Below are positions 11,998-23,165 of a stretch of 64,000 bases of DNA, in pieces. Position 1 is the first letter of the stretch. Each line of letters begins with the position of its first letter. The notes beneath the pieces were generated by a model that ran no database searches, was not told the origin of the DNA, and was given only the letters and a program-made list of their open reading frames with translations. The stretch is from contig JAJNNQ010000097.1 of the NCBI GenBank assembly GCA_027886175.1, forward strand, positions 129,001-193,000, in the 5' to 3' direction. A program made the translations under genes and the position numbers. The stretch comes from Phylloscopus collybita. Lineage: Eukaryota; Chordata; Aves; Passeriformes; Phylloscopidae.

Positions 11998-13848
11998 TGG
12001 GGGACACCGGGAGGGACACGGGGCCACCCCCCGAAACCCCCAAAAACCCCAAAAACCCCAAAAACCCCAAAAACCCTCCAAACCCCCCTAAAACCCACAG
12101 GACCCCCAAATCCCCCAATCCCCCCCCCCCAAATCCCCTAAAACCCTCAAATCCCCAAAAAAACCCCCAGACCCCCCAACTCCCCTAAAACCCCAAAACC
12201 CCAAAAAAACCCCAAAACCCCCTCAAAACCCCCAAACCCCCCAAATACCCCAAAACCCCCAAACCCCCCCAAATCCCCTAAAACCCCAAACCCCCAAACC
12301 CTCCAAACCCCCCAAAATCCCAAAAAACCCCCAAAATCCCAAAAAACCCCCCAAACCCCCCAACCCCCCAACTCCCCTAAAACCCCAAACCTCTCAAAAT
12401 CCCCCAAAACCCCCAAAATCCCCTAAACCCCCCCAAAATCCCCTGAAACCCCAAACCCCCTAAAACCCAAAACCCCAAAACCCCCAACCCCCCAAACCCC
12501 CTAAAACCCCCAAAACCCCCCAAACCCCCCAACTCCCCTAAACCCCCCCGATCCCCTATAAACCCCCAAATCCCCTAAAACCCCAAACCCCCCCCCAAAA
12601 CCCTAAAACCCTCCCAACCCCAACCCCCCCCCCAACTCCCCTAAAACCCCAAACCCTGCTAAAACCCCCCCAAATCCCCTAAAACTCCCAACCCCCAAAA
12701 AACCCCAAACCACCCCCAAAATCCCCTAAAACCCGAATAAACCCCAAAATCCCCTAAAACCCCAAACCCCCAAAACCCCCAAAATCCCCCCAAACCCCCC
12801 AACCCCCCCAAATCCCCTAAAATCCAAAAATCCTCAAAAATCCCCTAAACCCCCCCAAACCCCCCAAACCCCCCAAATCCCCCAAACCCTCCAAACCCCC
12901 TAAAACCCCCAAACCCCAAAAGACTCCCAAACCCCCTAAAACCCCAAAATCCCCCAAAACCCCCAAACCCCCTAAAACCCCAAAATCCCCCAAAACCCCC
13001 CAAAACCCCCTAAAACCCCAAATCCCCTAAAACCCCCAAATCCCCCCTAAAACCCCAAACCCCCTAAAACCCCAAAACCCCAAAACCCCAAACCCCCCAA
13101 CTCTCCTAAAACCCCCCGATCCCCTATAAACACCTAAATCCCCTAAAACCCCAAACCCCCCCCAAAAACCCCAAATCCCCTAAAACCCCCAAAATCCCCC
13201 AAAACCCCCCAACTCCCCTAAAACCCAAAACCACCCCCAAAATCCCCTAAAACCCCAAACCCTGCAAAACCCCCCCCCAAATCCCCTAAAACCCCAAATC
13301 CCCCCTAAAACCCCAAACCCCCAAACCCCCCAAATCCCCTAAAACCCAAAAATCCCCCTAAAACCCGCAAAATCCCTAAACCAAAAATCCCCCAAACCCC
13401 CTAAAACCCCCAAAATCCCCCAACCTCCCCAACTCCCCTAAAACCCCCCGATCCAAACACCCAAAATCCCCCAAAACACCCAAATCCCCTAAAACCCCCA
13501 AAATCCCCCAAACCCCCCAACTCCCCTAAAACCCCCCGATCCCCTATAAACACCTAAATCCCCAAAACACCCAAATCCCCTAAAACCCCAAAACCCCAAA
13601 ACCCCCAAACCCCCCCAAAATCCCAAAAAACCCCCCAAATCCCCTAAACCCCCCAAACCCCCCCAACCCCCCAACTCCCCTAAAACCCCAAAACCCCCAA
13701 AACCCCCCAAATCCCCTAAAACCCCAAACCCCCCCAAAAACCCCCAAATCCCCTAAAACCCTCCCAACCCCAAACCCCCCCAAATCCCCTAAAACCCCAA
13801 AACCCCAAACCCCCCAAAACCCCCCAAAATCCCCCAAAAATCCCCGTC
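11998..13848. repeat. C4A4-like array (CCCCTAAAACCCCAAA), 1.85 kb
   Basis: Irregular runs of CCCCAAAA, CCCCCAAA and CCCCTAAAA occupy the whole intron. The sense strand is GGGGTTTTAGGGG-like, with very many G-runs able to form G-quadruplexes. It resembles ciliate-type telomere repeats in composition but is intronic, and the exact vertebrate CCCTAA telomere repeat is not tandem here. Confidence 0.95.
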
Positions 13849-13859
13849 CCGTCTCTCAC

Positions 13860-14128
13860 TGTGCGCTGCCTGCCCGGCGGGCGGGTGCCTGCGGCCTCTG
13901 TCCCCGCCCTCCCTGTCGCGGTTATCCCGGTTATCCCGCTGTCCCTGTCCCTGTCCCTGTCCCTGTCGCGGTTGTTGCTGTCCCGGTTGTCCCTGTCGCG
14001 ATTGCTGTCGCGATTGTCGCCGCCGTCCTGCCCGACCTCCAGCACCTGCACCTGGGGCAGGGCCGAGCTCCACTTGAGGACGTAGCGCGGCCCCCAGCGG
14101 CACCAGGCTGCCCAGCTCCAGCTGGCCC
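13860..14128 (-). CDS. ARHGEF10L: ARHGEF10L exon, PH-like domain, with internal frame change
   Basis: This 269-bp exon starts in the right phase (NFR, then [12 protein letters not shown]). At 14091-14095 a run of five G on the sense strand, where four are expected, shifts the frame. The conserved sequence [20 protein letters not shown] continues in the next frame. The exon end is again in the original frame (GQAAH, then NKVYLG in the next exon), so a compensating change lies in the GACAGG-type repeat between about 13920 and 14030. The tail is an arginine-, aspartate- and glycine-rich simple repeat where mammals have a short unlike segment. The acceptor is CTGGCAG|GGGCCA and the donor GCACA|GTGAGA. 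It could be an assembly error or a real local frame change. Confidence 0.8.
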
Positions 14129-14139
14129 CTGCCAGAGGG

Positions 14140-16735
14140 GGAGAAAAACGGATTTTAACACCAAAAATAGGGGATTTTACATAAAAAAATATGGGGTTTT
14201 ACACCACAAAAATGGGATTTTCCTCCCCCAAAAATATGGGGTTTTACACCACAAAATAATGGGATTTTACACAAAAAATATGGGGTTTTACACCCCAAAA
14301 ATGGGATTTTTCACCCCAAAAAATGGGGTTTTACACCACAAAGTGATGGGATTTTTTTTTACAAAAAAATATGGATTTTACACAAAAAATATGGGATTTT
14401 ACACCCCAAAATTGGGATTTTCCTCCCCAAAAATATGGGATTTTTCACCCCAAAAATGGGGTTTTTTACAAAAAAATATGGGATTTTACACAAAAAATAT
14501 GGGATTTTACACCACGAAATAATGGGATTTTACCCAAAAAATAATGGGATTTTACACAAAAAATATGGGGTTTTACACCCCAAAAATATGGGGTTTTACA
14601 CAAAAAATATGGGATTTTACACCACAAAGTAATGGGATTTTTTTACAAAAAAATATGGGTTTTACACAAAAAATATGGGATTTTACACCAAAAAGTAATG
14701 GGATTTTTTACAAAAAAAATATGGGATTTTTTACAAAAAAAATATGGGATTTTCCTCCCCCAAAAAAATGGGATTTTTCACCCCAAAAATGGGGGTTTTT
14801 ACAAAAAAAAAAAAAGGGATTTTTCACCCCCAAAAATATGGGATTTTTCACCCCAAAAAATGGGGTTTTACACCACAAAGTGATGGGATTTTTTTTTACA
14901 AAAAAATATGGGATTTTACACAAAAAATATGGGATTTTACACCCCAAAATTGGGATTTTCCTCCCCAAAAATATGGGATTTTTCACCCCAAAATGGGGTT
15001 TTTTACAAAAAAATATGGGATTTTACACAAAAATATGGGATTTTACACCACGAAATAATGGGATTTTACCCAAAAAATAATGGGATTTTACACAAAAAAT
15101 ATGGGGTTTTACACCCCAAAAATATGGGGTTTTACACAAAAAATATGGGATTTTTACACCACAAAGTAATGGGATTTTTTTACAAAAAAATATGGGTTTT
15201 ACACAAAAAATATGGGATTTTACACCAAAAAGTAATGGGATTTTTACAAAAAAAATATGGGATTTTTTACAAAAAAATATGGGATTTTCCTCCCCCAAAA
15301 AAATGGGATTTTTCACCCCAAAAATGGGGGTTTTTTACAAAAAAAAAAAAAAGGGATTTTTCACCCCCAAAAATATGGGTTTTTTCACCCCAAAAAATGG
15401 GGTTTTACACCACAAAGTGATGGGATTTTTTTACAAAAAAAATATGGGATTTTACACAAAAAATATGGGATTTTACACCCCAAAATTGGGATTTTCCTTC
15501 CCAAAAATATGGGATTTTACACCCCAAAAATATGGGATTTTACACAAAAATATGGGATTTTACACCACAAAACTATGGGATTTTAACAAAAAACTATGGG
15601 ATTTTTTACAAAAAAAAAAGGGATTTTTTTTACCAAAAAAATATGGGTTTTTCCCCCCCAAAAATATGGGATTTTTCACCCCAAAAATGGGATTTTACAC
15701 AAAAAATATGGGATTTTCCACCCCAAAAAATATGGGATTTTCCACCCCAAAAATATGGGATTTTCCACCCCAAAATAATGGGATTTTACACCACAAAATA
15801 ATGGGGTTTTTTTTACCAAAAAAATATGGGATTTTTCACCCCAAAAATGGGATTTTTTACAAAAAAAAATATGGGATTTTTTTACAAAAAATATGGGATT
15901 TTTTTACAAAAAATATGGGATTTTTTACAAAAAAAATGGGATTTTTTAACAAAAAATATGGGATTTTTTTACAAAAAAATATGGGATTTTACACAAAAAA
16001 TATGGGATTTTACACCAAAAAATAATGGGATTTTTTTACAAAAAATATGGGATTTTTTTTACAAAAAATATGGGATTTTTCACCCCAAAAATGGGATTTT
16101 TTACAAAAAAAAAAGGGATTTTTTTACAAAAAATATGGGATTTTTTTACAAAAAAATATGGGATTTTTTACAAAAAAATATGGGATTTTTCACCCCAAAA
16201 ATGGGATTTTTTTACAAAAAAATATGGGATTTTTTTTAAAAAATGGAATTTTTTAACAAAAAAAATGGGATTTTATACCACAAAAAATGGGATTTTTTTA
16301 CAAAAAAAAAAAGGGATTTTTTTACAAAAAATATGGGATTTTTTTACCAAAAAGATATGGGATTTTCCCCCCACAAATGGGATTTTTCCCCCCAAAAATG
16401 GGATTTTACACAAAAATACAGGATTTTTCCCCCAAAAATACGGGATTTTCTACAAAAAAAAAGGGATTTTTTACAAAAAAATATAGGATTTTTTTATCAA
16501 AAAAATGGGATTTTTCACCACAAAAAAAAGGGATTTTACACAAAAACACGGGATTTTCACCCCCAAAAAAGAGATTTTTTACAAAAAAAAAATGGGATTT
16601 TTTACAAAAAAATATGGGATTTTTTTACAGAAGAAAAAAAGGGATTTTCCACCCCAAAAAAATGGGATTTTTCCCTCAAAAAGATGGGATTTTCAAAAAA
16701 AAAATATGGGAATTCTCCCAAAAACTTCAAACTTA
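14140..16735. repeat. AT-rich minisatellite, ATGGGATTTTACACAAAAAA
   Basis: This 2.6-kb array of 19-22-bp units (ATGGGATTTTTCACCCCAAA and variants) is the only AT-rich stretch in the window. A block starting AAGTGATGGGATTTTT recurs at about 14341, 14878 and 15415, giving a higher-order period near 537 bp. Confidence 0.95.
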
Positions 16736-16784
16736 ATGGGAATCTCACCAAAAACCCCAAACCGGATGGGATCCCCCCCAAAAA

Positions 16785-17247
16785 TGAGGATGAGGAAGAC
16801 GAGGAGGAGGATGGGAATGGAGAGGAAGATGAGGAGGAGGAGGAAGGTGAGGATGCTGGGGATGATGAGGATGAGGAAGGTGAGGAAGGTGGTGAGGAAG
16901 GTGAGGAAGGCGGGGATGAGGAAGGTGAGGATGAGGATGACGAAGGTGAGGAAGGTGAGGAAGGCAAGGATGATGATGAGGATGAGGAAGGTGAAGATGA
17001 GGAAGGTGAGGAAGGTGAGGAAGGTGAGGAAGGTGAGGAAGATGAGGAAGATGAGGAAGATGAGGAAGATGATGAGGAAGGTGAGGAAGGTGAAGACGAC
17101 AGGGATGAGGAAGGTGAGGAAGGTGAGGATGATGAGGAAGGTGAGGATGATGATGATGAGGAAGGTGAGGATGAGGAAGGTGAGGATGAGGATGGTGAGG
17201 ATGAGGATGATGGGGATGATGATGATGATGAGGATGAGGAAGGCGAG
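16785..17247. repeat. Purine array (GAGGAAGGTGAGGATGAG)n
   Basis: About 460 bp of plus-strand GAGGAT/GAAGGT pattern, starting about 10 bp from the donor of exon 17259-17398. The sense strand is pyrimidine-rich, the opposite of the arrays at 6.2-11.1 kb. Confidence 0.95.
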
Positions 17248-17258
17248 CCCCCCGGTAC

Positions 17259-17398
17259 CTGAAGTTGACGTTGGCGCAGACCAGGAGGTCGCTGAGCAGG
17301 AAGAGCTTCCGCTCCTTGGACTTGAGCAGCTGCCCCCGCTCCCCGTACACCGTCTCGGTCAGCGCCTCGCAGAGCAGCAGCTGCCGCTGACCGCCGGC
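17259..17398 (-). CDS. ARHGEF10L: ARHGEF10L exon, PH-like domain start (QRQLLLCE block)
   Basis: This 140-bp exon encodes [20 protein letters not shown], then [20 protein letters not shown] and CANVNF, ending two bases into an arginine codon. It matches the first strands of the PH-like domain. The acceptor is CATGCCAG|GCCGGC; the donor TTCAG|GTACCG joins G|GGCCAG of the next exon. The first 70 bp plus the acceptor are repeated nine more times in the array upstream (17445-19172), so which acceptor is used cannot be proved from sequence. The copy here is the only one with the rest of the exon and a donor. Confidence 0.94.
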
Positions 17399-17400
17399 CT

Positions 17401-19912
17401 GGCATGGACACACGGACACTGACCATGGGATGGACACACGGACACTGCCCCCGCTCCCCGTACACCGTCTCGGTCAGCGCCTCGCACAGCAGCAGCTGCC
17501 GCTGACCGCCGGCCTGGCATGGACACACGGACACCGGGATGGACACCGGGATGGACACACGGACACAGGGATGGACACAGGGATGGACACATGGACACTG
17601 CCCCCGCTCCCCGTACACCGTCTCGGTCAGAGCCTCGCAGAGCAGCAGCTGCCGCTGACCGCCGGCCTGGCATGGACACACGGACACAGGGATGGACACC
17701 GGGATGGACACACGGACACAGGGATGGACACCGGGATGGACACACGGACACAGGGATGGACACACGGACACTGCCCCCGCTCCCCGTACACCGTCTCGGT
17801 CAGCGCCTCGCAGAGCAGCAGCTGCCGCTGACCGCCGGCCTGGGGACAGGATGGACACTGACCACACTGACCATGGGATGGACACATGGACACTGACCAT
17901 GGGATGGACACACGGACACAGGGATGGACACACGGACACAGGGATGGACACACGGACACTGCCCCCGCTCCCCGTACACCGTCTCGGTCAGCGCCTCGCA
18001 GAGCAGCAGCTGCCGCTGACCGCCGGCCTGGCATGGGATGGACACATGGACACCGGGATGGACACACGGACACAGGGATGGACACAGGGATGGACACACG
18101 GACACCGGGATGGACACAGGGATGGACACACGGACACTGCCCCCGCTCCCCGTACACCGTCTCGGTGAGAGCCTCGCAGAGCAGCAGCTGCCGCTGACCG
18201 CCGGCCTGGGCATGGACACACGGACACCGGGATGGACACAGGGATGGACACACAGACACCGGGATGGACACACGGACACCGGGATGGACACACAGACACC
18301 GGGATGGACACAGGGATGGACACACAGACACCGGGATGGACACACGGACACAGGGATGGACACACGGACACTGACCATGGGATGGACACATGGACACAGG
18401 GATGGACACACGGACACCAGGATGGACACAGGGACACTGACCACACTGACCACGGGATGGACACACGGACACAGGGATGGACACTGGGATGGACACATGG
18501 ACACAGGGATGGACACACAGACACCGGGATGGACACACGGACACTGCCCCCGCTCCCCGTACACCGTCTCGGTCAGCGCCTCGCAGAGCAGCAGCTGCCG
18601 CTGACCGCCGGCCTGGGGACGGACACACGGACACTGACCACACTGACCATGGGATGGACACACGGACACAGGGATGGACACACGGACACTGCCCCCGCTC
18701 CCCGTACACCGTCTCGGTGAGAGCCTCGCAGAGCAGCAGCTGCCGCTGACCGCCGGCCTGGGGACGGGATGGACACACGGACACTGACCACATGGACACA
18801 CGGACACTGACCACATGGACACACGGACACTGACCATGGGATGGACACACGGACACAGGGATGGACACGGATGGACACACGGACACTGCCCCCGCTCCCC
18901 GTACACCGTCTCAGTCAGAGCCTCGCAGAGCAGCAGCTGCCGCTGACCGCCGGCCTGGCATGGACACACGGACACTGACCACGGGATGGACACACGGACA
19001 CAGGGATGGACCACACGGACACCGGGATGGACACACGGACACAGGGATGGACACACGGACACCGGGATGGACACACGGACACAGGGATGGACACACGGAC
19101 ACTGCCCCCGCTCCCCGTACACCGTCTCGGTCAGCGCCTCGCAGAGCAGCAGCTGCCGCTGACCGCCGGCCTGGGGATGGGATGGACACACGGACACAGG
19201 GATGGACACACGGACACTGACCACACTGACCATGGGATGGACACACGGACACCGGGATGGACACACGGACACCGGGATGGACACAGGGACACAGGGATGG
19301 ACACACGGACACAGGGATGGACACACAGACACTGACCATGGGATGGACACACTGACCCCAGGATGGACACACGGACACTGACCATGGGATGGACACAGGG
19401 ACACAGGGATGGACACACGGACACAAGGATGGACACAGGGATGGACACACGGACACCAGGATGGACACAGGGATGGACACACGGACACAAGGATGGACAC
19501 AGGGATGGACACACGGACACCAGGATGGACACACCGACACAGGGATGGACACACCGACACAGGGATGGACACATGGACACAGGGATGGACACACGGACAC
19601 CGGGATGGACACATGGACACTGACCACGGGATGGACACACGGACACCAGGATGGACACACGGACACAGGGATGGACACACGGACACTGGGATGGACACAC
19701 GGACACAGGGATGGACACAGGGATGGACACATGGACACAGGGATGGACACAGGGATGGACACACAGACACTGACCACATGGACATACGGACACTAACCAC
19801 ACTGACCCCAGGATGGACACATGGACACCGGAATGGACACACGGACACAGGGATGGACACACTGACCCCGGGACGGACATTGACCCCAGGATGGACACTG
19901 ACACTGACCGCA
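17401..19912. repeat. 20-bp minisatellite, GGGATGGACACACGGACACA
   Basis: A 2.5-kb array with 20-bp and 12-bp (GGGATGGACACA) units and CTGACCACACTGACC variants. Nine copies of the head of the adjacent exon are embedded in its left two-thirds. Confidence 0.96.
17445..19172 (-). pseudogene. Nine duplicate heads of the PH exon inside an intronic array
   Basis: Nine 71-bp copies of the acceptor plus the first 70 bp of exon 17259-17398 lie at 17445, 17598, 17771, 17959, 18137, 18544, 18689, 18886 and 19102 (left ends). Each differs from the exon by at most a few bases, for instance TCTCGGTGAGAG or TCTCAGTCAGAG against TCTCGGTCAGCG on the plus strand. Each ends abruptly in the 20-bp repeat after YGERGQ and lacks the LLKSKERK half and the donor. 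The minus-strand reading stays open through most of them, so they look like in-frame exon heads joined to CVHP-type repeat. Confidence 0.9.
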
Positions 19913-19914
19913 GC

Positions 19915-20335
19915 CAGAGAGACCACCCGGAATGGACAGGCCCACCAGGAATGGCCAAACCCACCAGGAATGGCCAGACCCACCAGAAATGGCCAATCCC
20001 ACCTGGAATGGCCAATCCCACCAGGAATGGCCAAACCCACCAGGAATGGTCAGACAGACCCACCAGGAACGGCCAATCCCACCTGGAATGGACAGGCCCA
20101 CCAGGAATGGCCAATCCCACCAGGAATGGTCAGACCCACCAGGAATGGCCAATCCCACCAGGAATGGTCAATCCCACCAGGAATGGCCAGACCCACCAGG
20201 AATGGCCAATCCCACCAGGAATGGCCAAACCCACCTGGAATGGCCAATCCCACCAGGAATGGCCAATCCCACCAAGAATGGCCAGACCCACCAGGAATGG
20301 CCAATCCCACCAGGAATGGTCAATCCCAACCCCAC
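19915..20335. repeat. 19-bp minisatellite, GGCCAATCCCACCAGGAAT
   Basis: About 22 copies with variants GGCCAGACCCACC and GGTCAATCCC, continuing without a gap from the GGACACA array. Confidence 0.94.
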
Positions 20336-20404
20336 TCGGAGCAGCCAATCCAAATCCCAATCCCAATCCCACCCTGGAGCTGGAATTGCCAATCCCCAGC
20401 ATCG

Positions 20405-21325
20405 TCCAAAAACAAATCCTCTCCAAAAGCTCCCAAACCTCCTCCAGAGGTCCCAAAATCTTCTCTGGAACTCCCCAAAACCCATCTCCAGAATCTCTCC
20501 AAACCTTCTCCACTACTTCCCAGAACTTCTCCAAAAGGCCCCTGGATCTCCTCCAGAGTCTCCCCAATCCTTCTCCAAAGCTTTCCAAAACTTTGTCAAG
20601 ATCCTTCCAAAAACCTCTTGCAAAAGCTCCCCAACCTCCTCCAGAACTTCCCAAAAACCTTCTCCAGAACCTCCCAAAAACCTCCTCCAGAACCTCCCAA
20701 AAGCCTTCTCCAGAACCTCCCAAAAACCTTCTCCAGAACCTCCCAAAAACCTTCTCCAGAACCTCCCAAAAACCTCCTCCAGAACCTCCCAAAAACCTTC
20801 TCCAGAACCTCCCAAAAACCTCCTCCAGAACCTCCCAAAAACCTTCTCCAGAACCTCCCAAAAACCTCCTCCAGAACTTCCCAAAAACCTCCTCCAGAAG
20901 CTCCCAAAAACCTCCTCCAGAACCTCCCAAAAACCTTCTCCAGAACCTCCCAAAAAACCTCCTCCAGAACCTCCAAAAACCTTCTCCAGAACCTCCCAAA
21001 AACTTCCTCCAGAACCTCCCAAAACCTTCTCCAGAAGCTCCCAAAAATCTTCTCCAGAACCTCCCAAACCTCCTCCAGAACCTCCCAAAAACCTTCTCCA
21101 GAACCTCCCAAAAACCTTCTCCAGAACCTTCCAAAAACCTTCTCCAGAACCTTCCAAAAACCTCCTCCAGAACCTCCCAAAAACCTTCTCCAGAACCTTC
21201 CAAAAACCTTCTCCAGAAGCTCCCAAAAACTTCCTCCAGAACCTCCCAAACCCTTTCCAAAAACCTTCTCCAGAACTTCCCGAAACCTTCTCCAGAACCT
21301 CCCAAAACCCTCTCCTGGACCCCGA
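20405..21325. repeat. 22-23-bp minisatellite of the CTTCTCCAGAACCTCCCAAA family
   Basis: About 40 copies of CCTTCTCCAGAACCTCCCAA plus extra A. It belongs to the same family as the array at 4.2-6.1 kb, here in the intron between exons 22420 and 17398. Confidence 0.95.
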
Positions 21326-21510
21326 GATGGAGAGGAAGCTCCGAATCCAAACCCAGCAGATCCTTGGGGAGGAATTCCCGAGTTCCACCCTCAAGGCTGG
21401 CCGGGATGGAGATCCCCTGGGAGCCAACAGGGACCCTGCTCCCAAAAACGCCGTGAGGAGAGGCGGCCACCAACCCCAGCCAGGAGCTCCAAACCCCACC
21501 CGGGCTGGGG
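21326..21510. other. Non-repetitive intron stretch
   Basis: About 185 bp of unique sequence between two arrays, beginning after CTCCTGGACCCCGAGATGG. No conserved exon or splice pair that fits the gene was found. Confidence 0.6.
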
Positions 21511-22412
21511 AGGAGGAGGACAACGAGGAGGAAGATGAGGAGGAGAAGGAGGAGAAGGAGGAGGAGGAGAAGAAGAAGGAGGAGGAGGAGGAGGAGAAGG
21601 AGGAGGAGGAGGAGGAGGAGAAGGAGAAGAAGAAGGAGAAGGAGAAGGAGAAGGAGAAGGAGAAGGAGAAGGAGAAGGAGAAGGAGAAGGGAAATTTCTG
21701 GAGGATGCAGATGAGGAGGAGGAGGCTGAAGATCAGGGGATGAGGAAGATGAGGTGAAGAGGAGGAGGAGGAGGAGAATTTCTGGAGGAGGAGGAGGATA
21801 GGATGGGATGAGGATGGATGAGGATGGGACGAGGAGGATGAAGATTAGTAGGATGAGGAAGATGAGGTGAGGACGAGGAAGAGGATAAAGCTGAGGATGA
21901 GGATGAGGATGAGGAGGCTGAAGATTAGAGGGACGAGGAAGACGAGGTAAGGACAAGGAGGAGGATGAGGAGGACAAGGAGAAGGACAAAGCTGAGGATG
22001 AAGATGAGGATGACAAGGATGACGATGAAGATGAGGAGAATGACGACGAGGACAAGGACGAGGACGAGGATGAAGATGAGGAGAGAGAGGACGAGGGACG
22101 AGGATGAGGATGAGGAGGATGAGGATGAAGACAAGGACGAAGATGAGGAAGACAAGGACGAGGATGAAGATGAGGAGAACGAGAAGGAGGAGAACGAGGA
22201 CAAGGACGAGGACAAGGACGAGGACGAGGACAAGGACAAGGACAAGGACGAAGATGAAGATGAGGAGGACAAGGATGACGATGAAGATGAGGACGAGGAC
22301 GAGGATGAGGACAAGGATGAGGACGAGGATGAAGATGAGGAGAACGAGGACAAGGACGAGGACGAGGACAAGGACGAAGATGAGGATGAAGATGAGGAGG
22401 ATGAAGAGGAGG
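21511..22412. repeat. Purine triplet array (GAGGACGAGGATGAAGATGA)n
   Basis: About 0.9 kb: first GAGGAGAAGGAG, then GAGGATGAAGATGAG and GACAAGGACGAGG patterns, ending within 10 bp of the donor of exon 22420-22593. Confidence 0.95.
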
Positions 22413-22419
22413 TCCCCAC

Positions 22420-22593
22420 CTTGCCGAGGCCGCTGCGGTCGCCGATGCTCTTGCTGAGCTGCTGCATCTCGGCCACCTGGTCGGCCAAGCGCTTCTGCTC
22501 GTTGAGCTTCTCGGCCAGCGTCTCCAGCTCGGTCAGCGCCAGCTGCAGGGACAGGCGGTCGGCGTGGCCGGGCGGGGTGTTCTTCAGCATGTC
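22420..22593 (-). CDS. ARHGEF10L: ARHGEF10L exon, DH C-terminal helix and DH-PH linker
   Basis: This 174-bp, phase 0-0 exon encodes 58 residues from [20 protein letters not shown] via [20 protein letters not shown] to [10 protein letters not shown]. It completes the DH domain and the helix leading to the PH-like domain. [12 protein letters not shown] supports ARHGEF10L over ARHGEF10. The acceptor is GTCCCAG|GACATG and the donor GGCAAG|GTGGGG. The donor is followed on the sense strand by 0.9 kb of pyrimidine-rich triplet repeat. Confidence 0.96.
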
Positions 22594-22737
22594 CTGGGAC
22601 AGGGGGACAGGCCAGGCATGGGACAGCCCCCGGGACACGTCCCCGGAGCCTCCAGCCCCGGAGCTTTGGAGGAACCTTGGGTGGACCCCAAATTCCAACC
22701 AGGGTGCTCGGCATGGAGGGTGCCCAGAGAGGCGCTG

Positions 22738-23160
22738 CTCCAGAACGGCCCCAAAAACTTCTCCAGAAGCTCCCAAAAACCTTCTCCAGAACCTCCCAAA
22801 AAGCTTCTCCAGAAAGGCCCTGAAAACTTCTCCAGAACCTCCAAAACCTTCTCCAGAACGGCCCCAAAAACCTTCTCCAGAAGCTCCCCAACCTTCTCCA
22901 GAACCACCTCAAAAACTTCTCCAGGACCTCCCAAAAATCTTCTCCAGAAGCTCCCAACCTTCTCCAGAACGGCCTCAAAAACTTCTCCAGAACCTCCAAA
23001 ACCTTCTCCAGAATGGCCCCAAAAATCGTCTCCAGAAGCTCCCCAACCTTCTCCAGAACCACCCTGAAAACTTCTTCAGAACCTCCCAAAACCTTCTCCA
23101 GAATCTCCCCAAAACCTCCAAAATCTCCCAAAATCTTCTCCAGACCCTCCCCAAACCTCT
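22738..23160. repeat. CTTCTCCAGAA-family minisatellite, third large array
   Basis: About 420 bp with GAACGGCCCCAAAAACTTCT and GAAGCTCCCAAAAACC variants, upstream of exon 22420-22593. About 140 bp of unique intron (22596-22737) separates it from the exon. Confidence 0.93.
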
Positions 23161-23165
23161 CCTGC

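Noticed and set aside
6129..12188. Open frames of about 1900 to 2000 codons, rich in serine, histidine and proline, on the plus strand
   Set aside because: They are translations of TCC/TCA triplet arrays, open in several frames at once, and run across the minus-strand exons and GC-rich arrays of the real gene. No domain, start context or conserved residue supports them.
11998..13848. A telomere or interstitial telomeric repeat
   Set aside because: The tandem CCCTAA hexamer is absent; runs are irregular CCCCAAAA/CCCCTAAAA within an intron flanked by exons of one gene.
17627..20040. Minus-strand frames mixing exon-like [11 protein letters not shown] with CVHP repeats, as a possible new repeat protein
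   Set aside because: The exon-like pieces are duplicate exon heads embedded in an intronic array. There is no independent start or conservation beyond the copied 70 bp.
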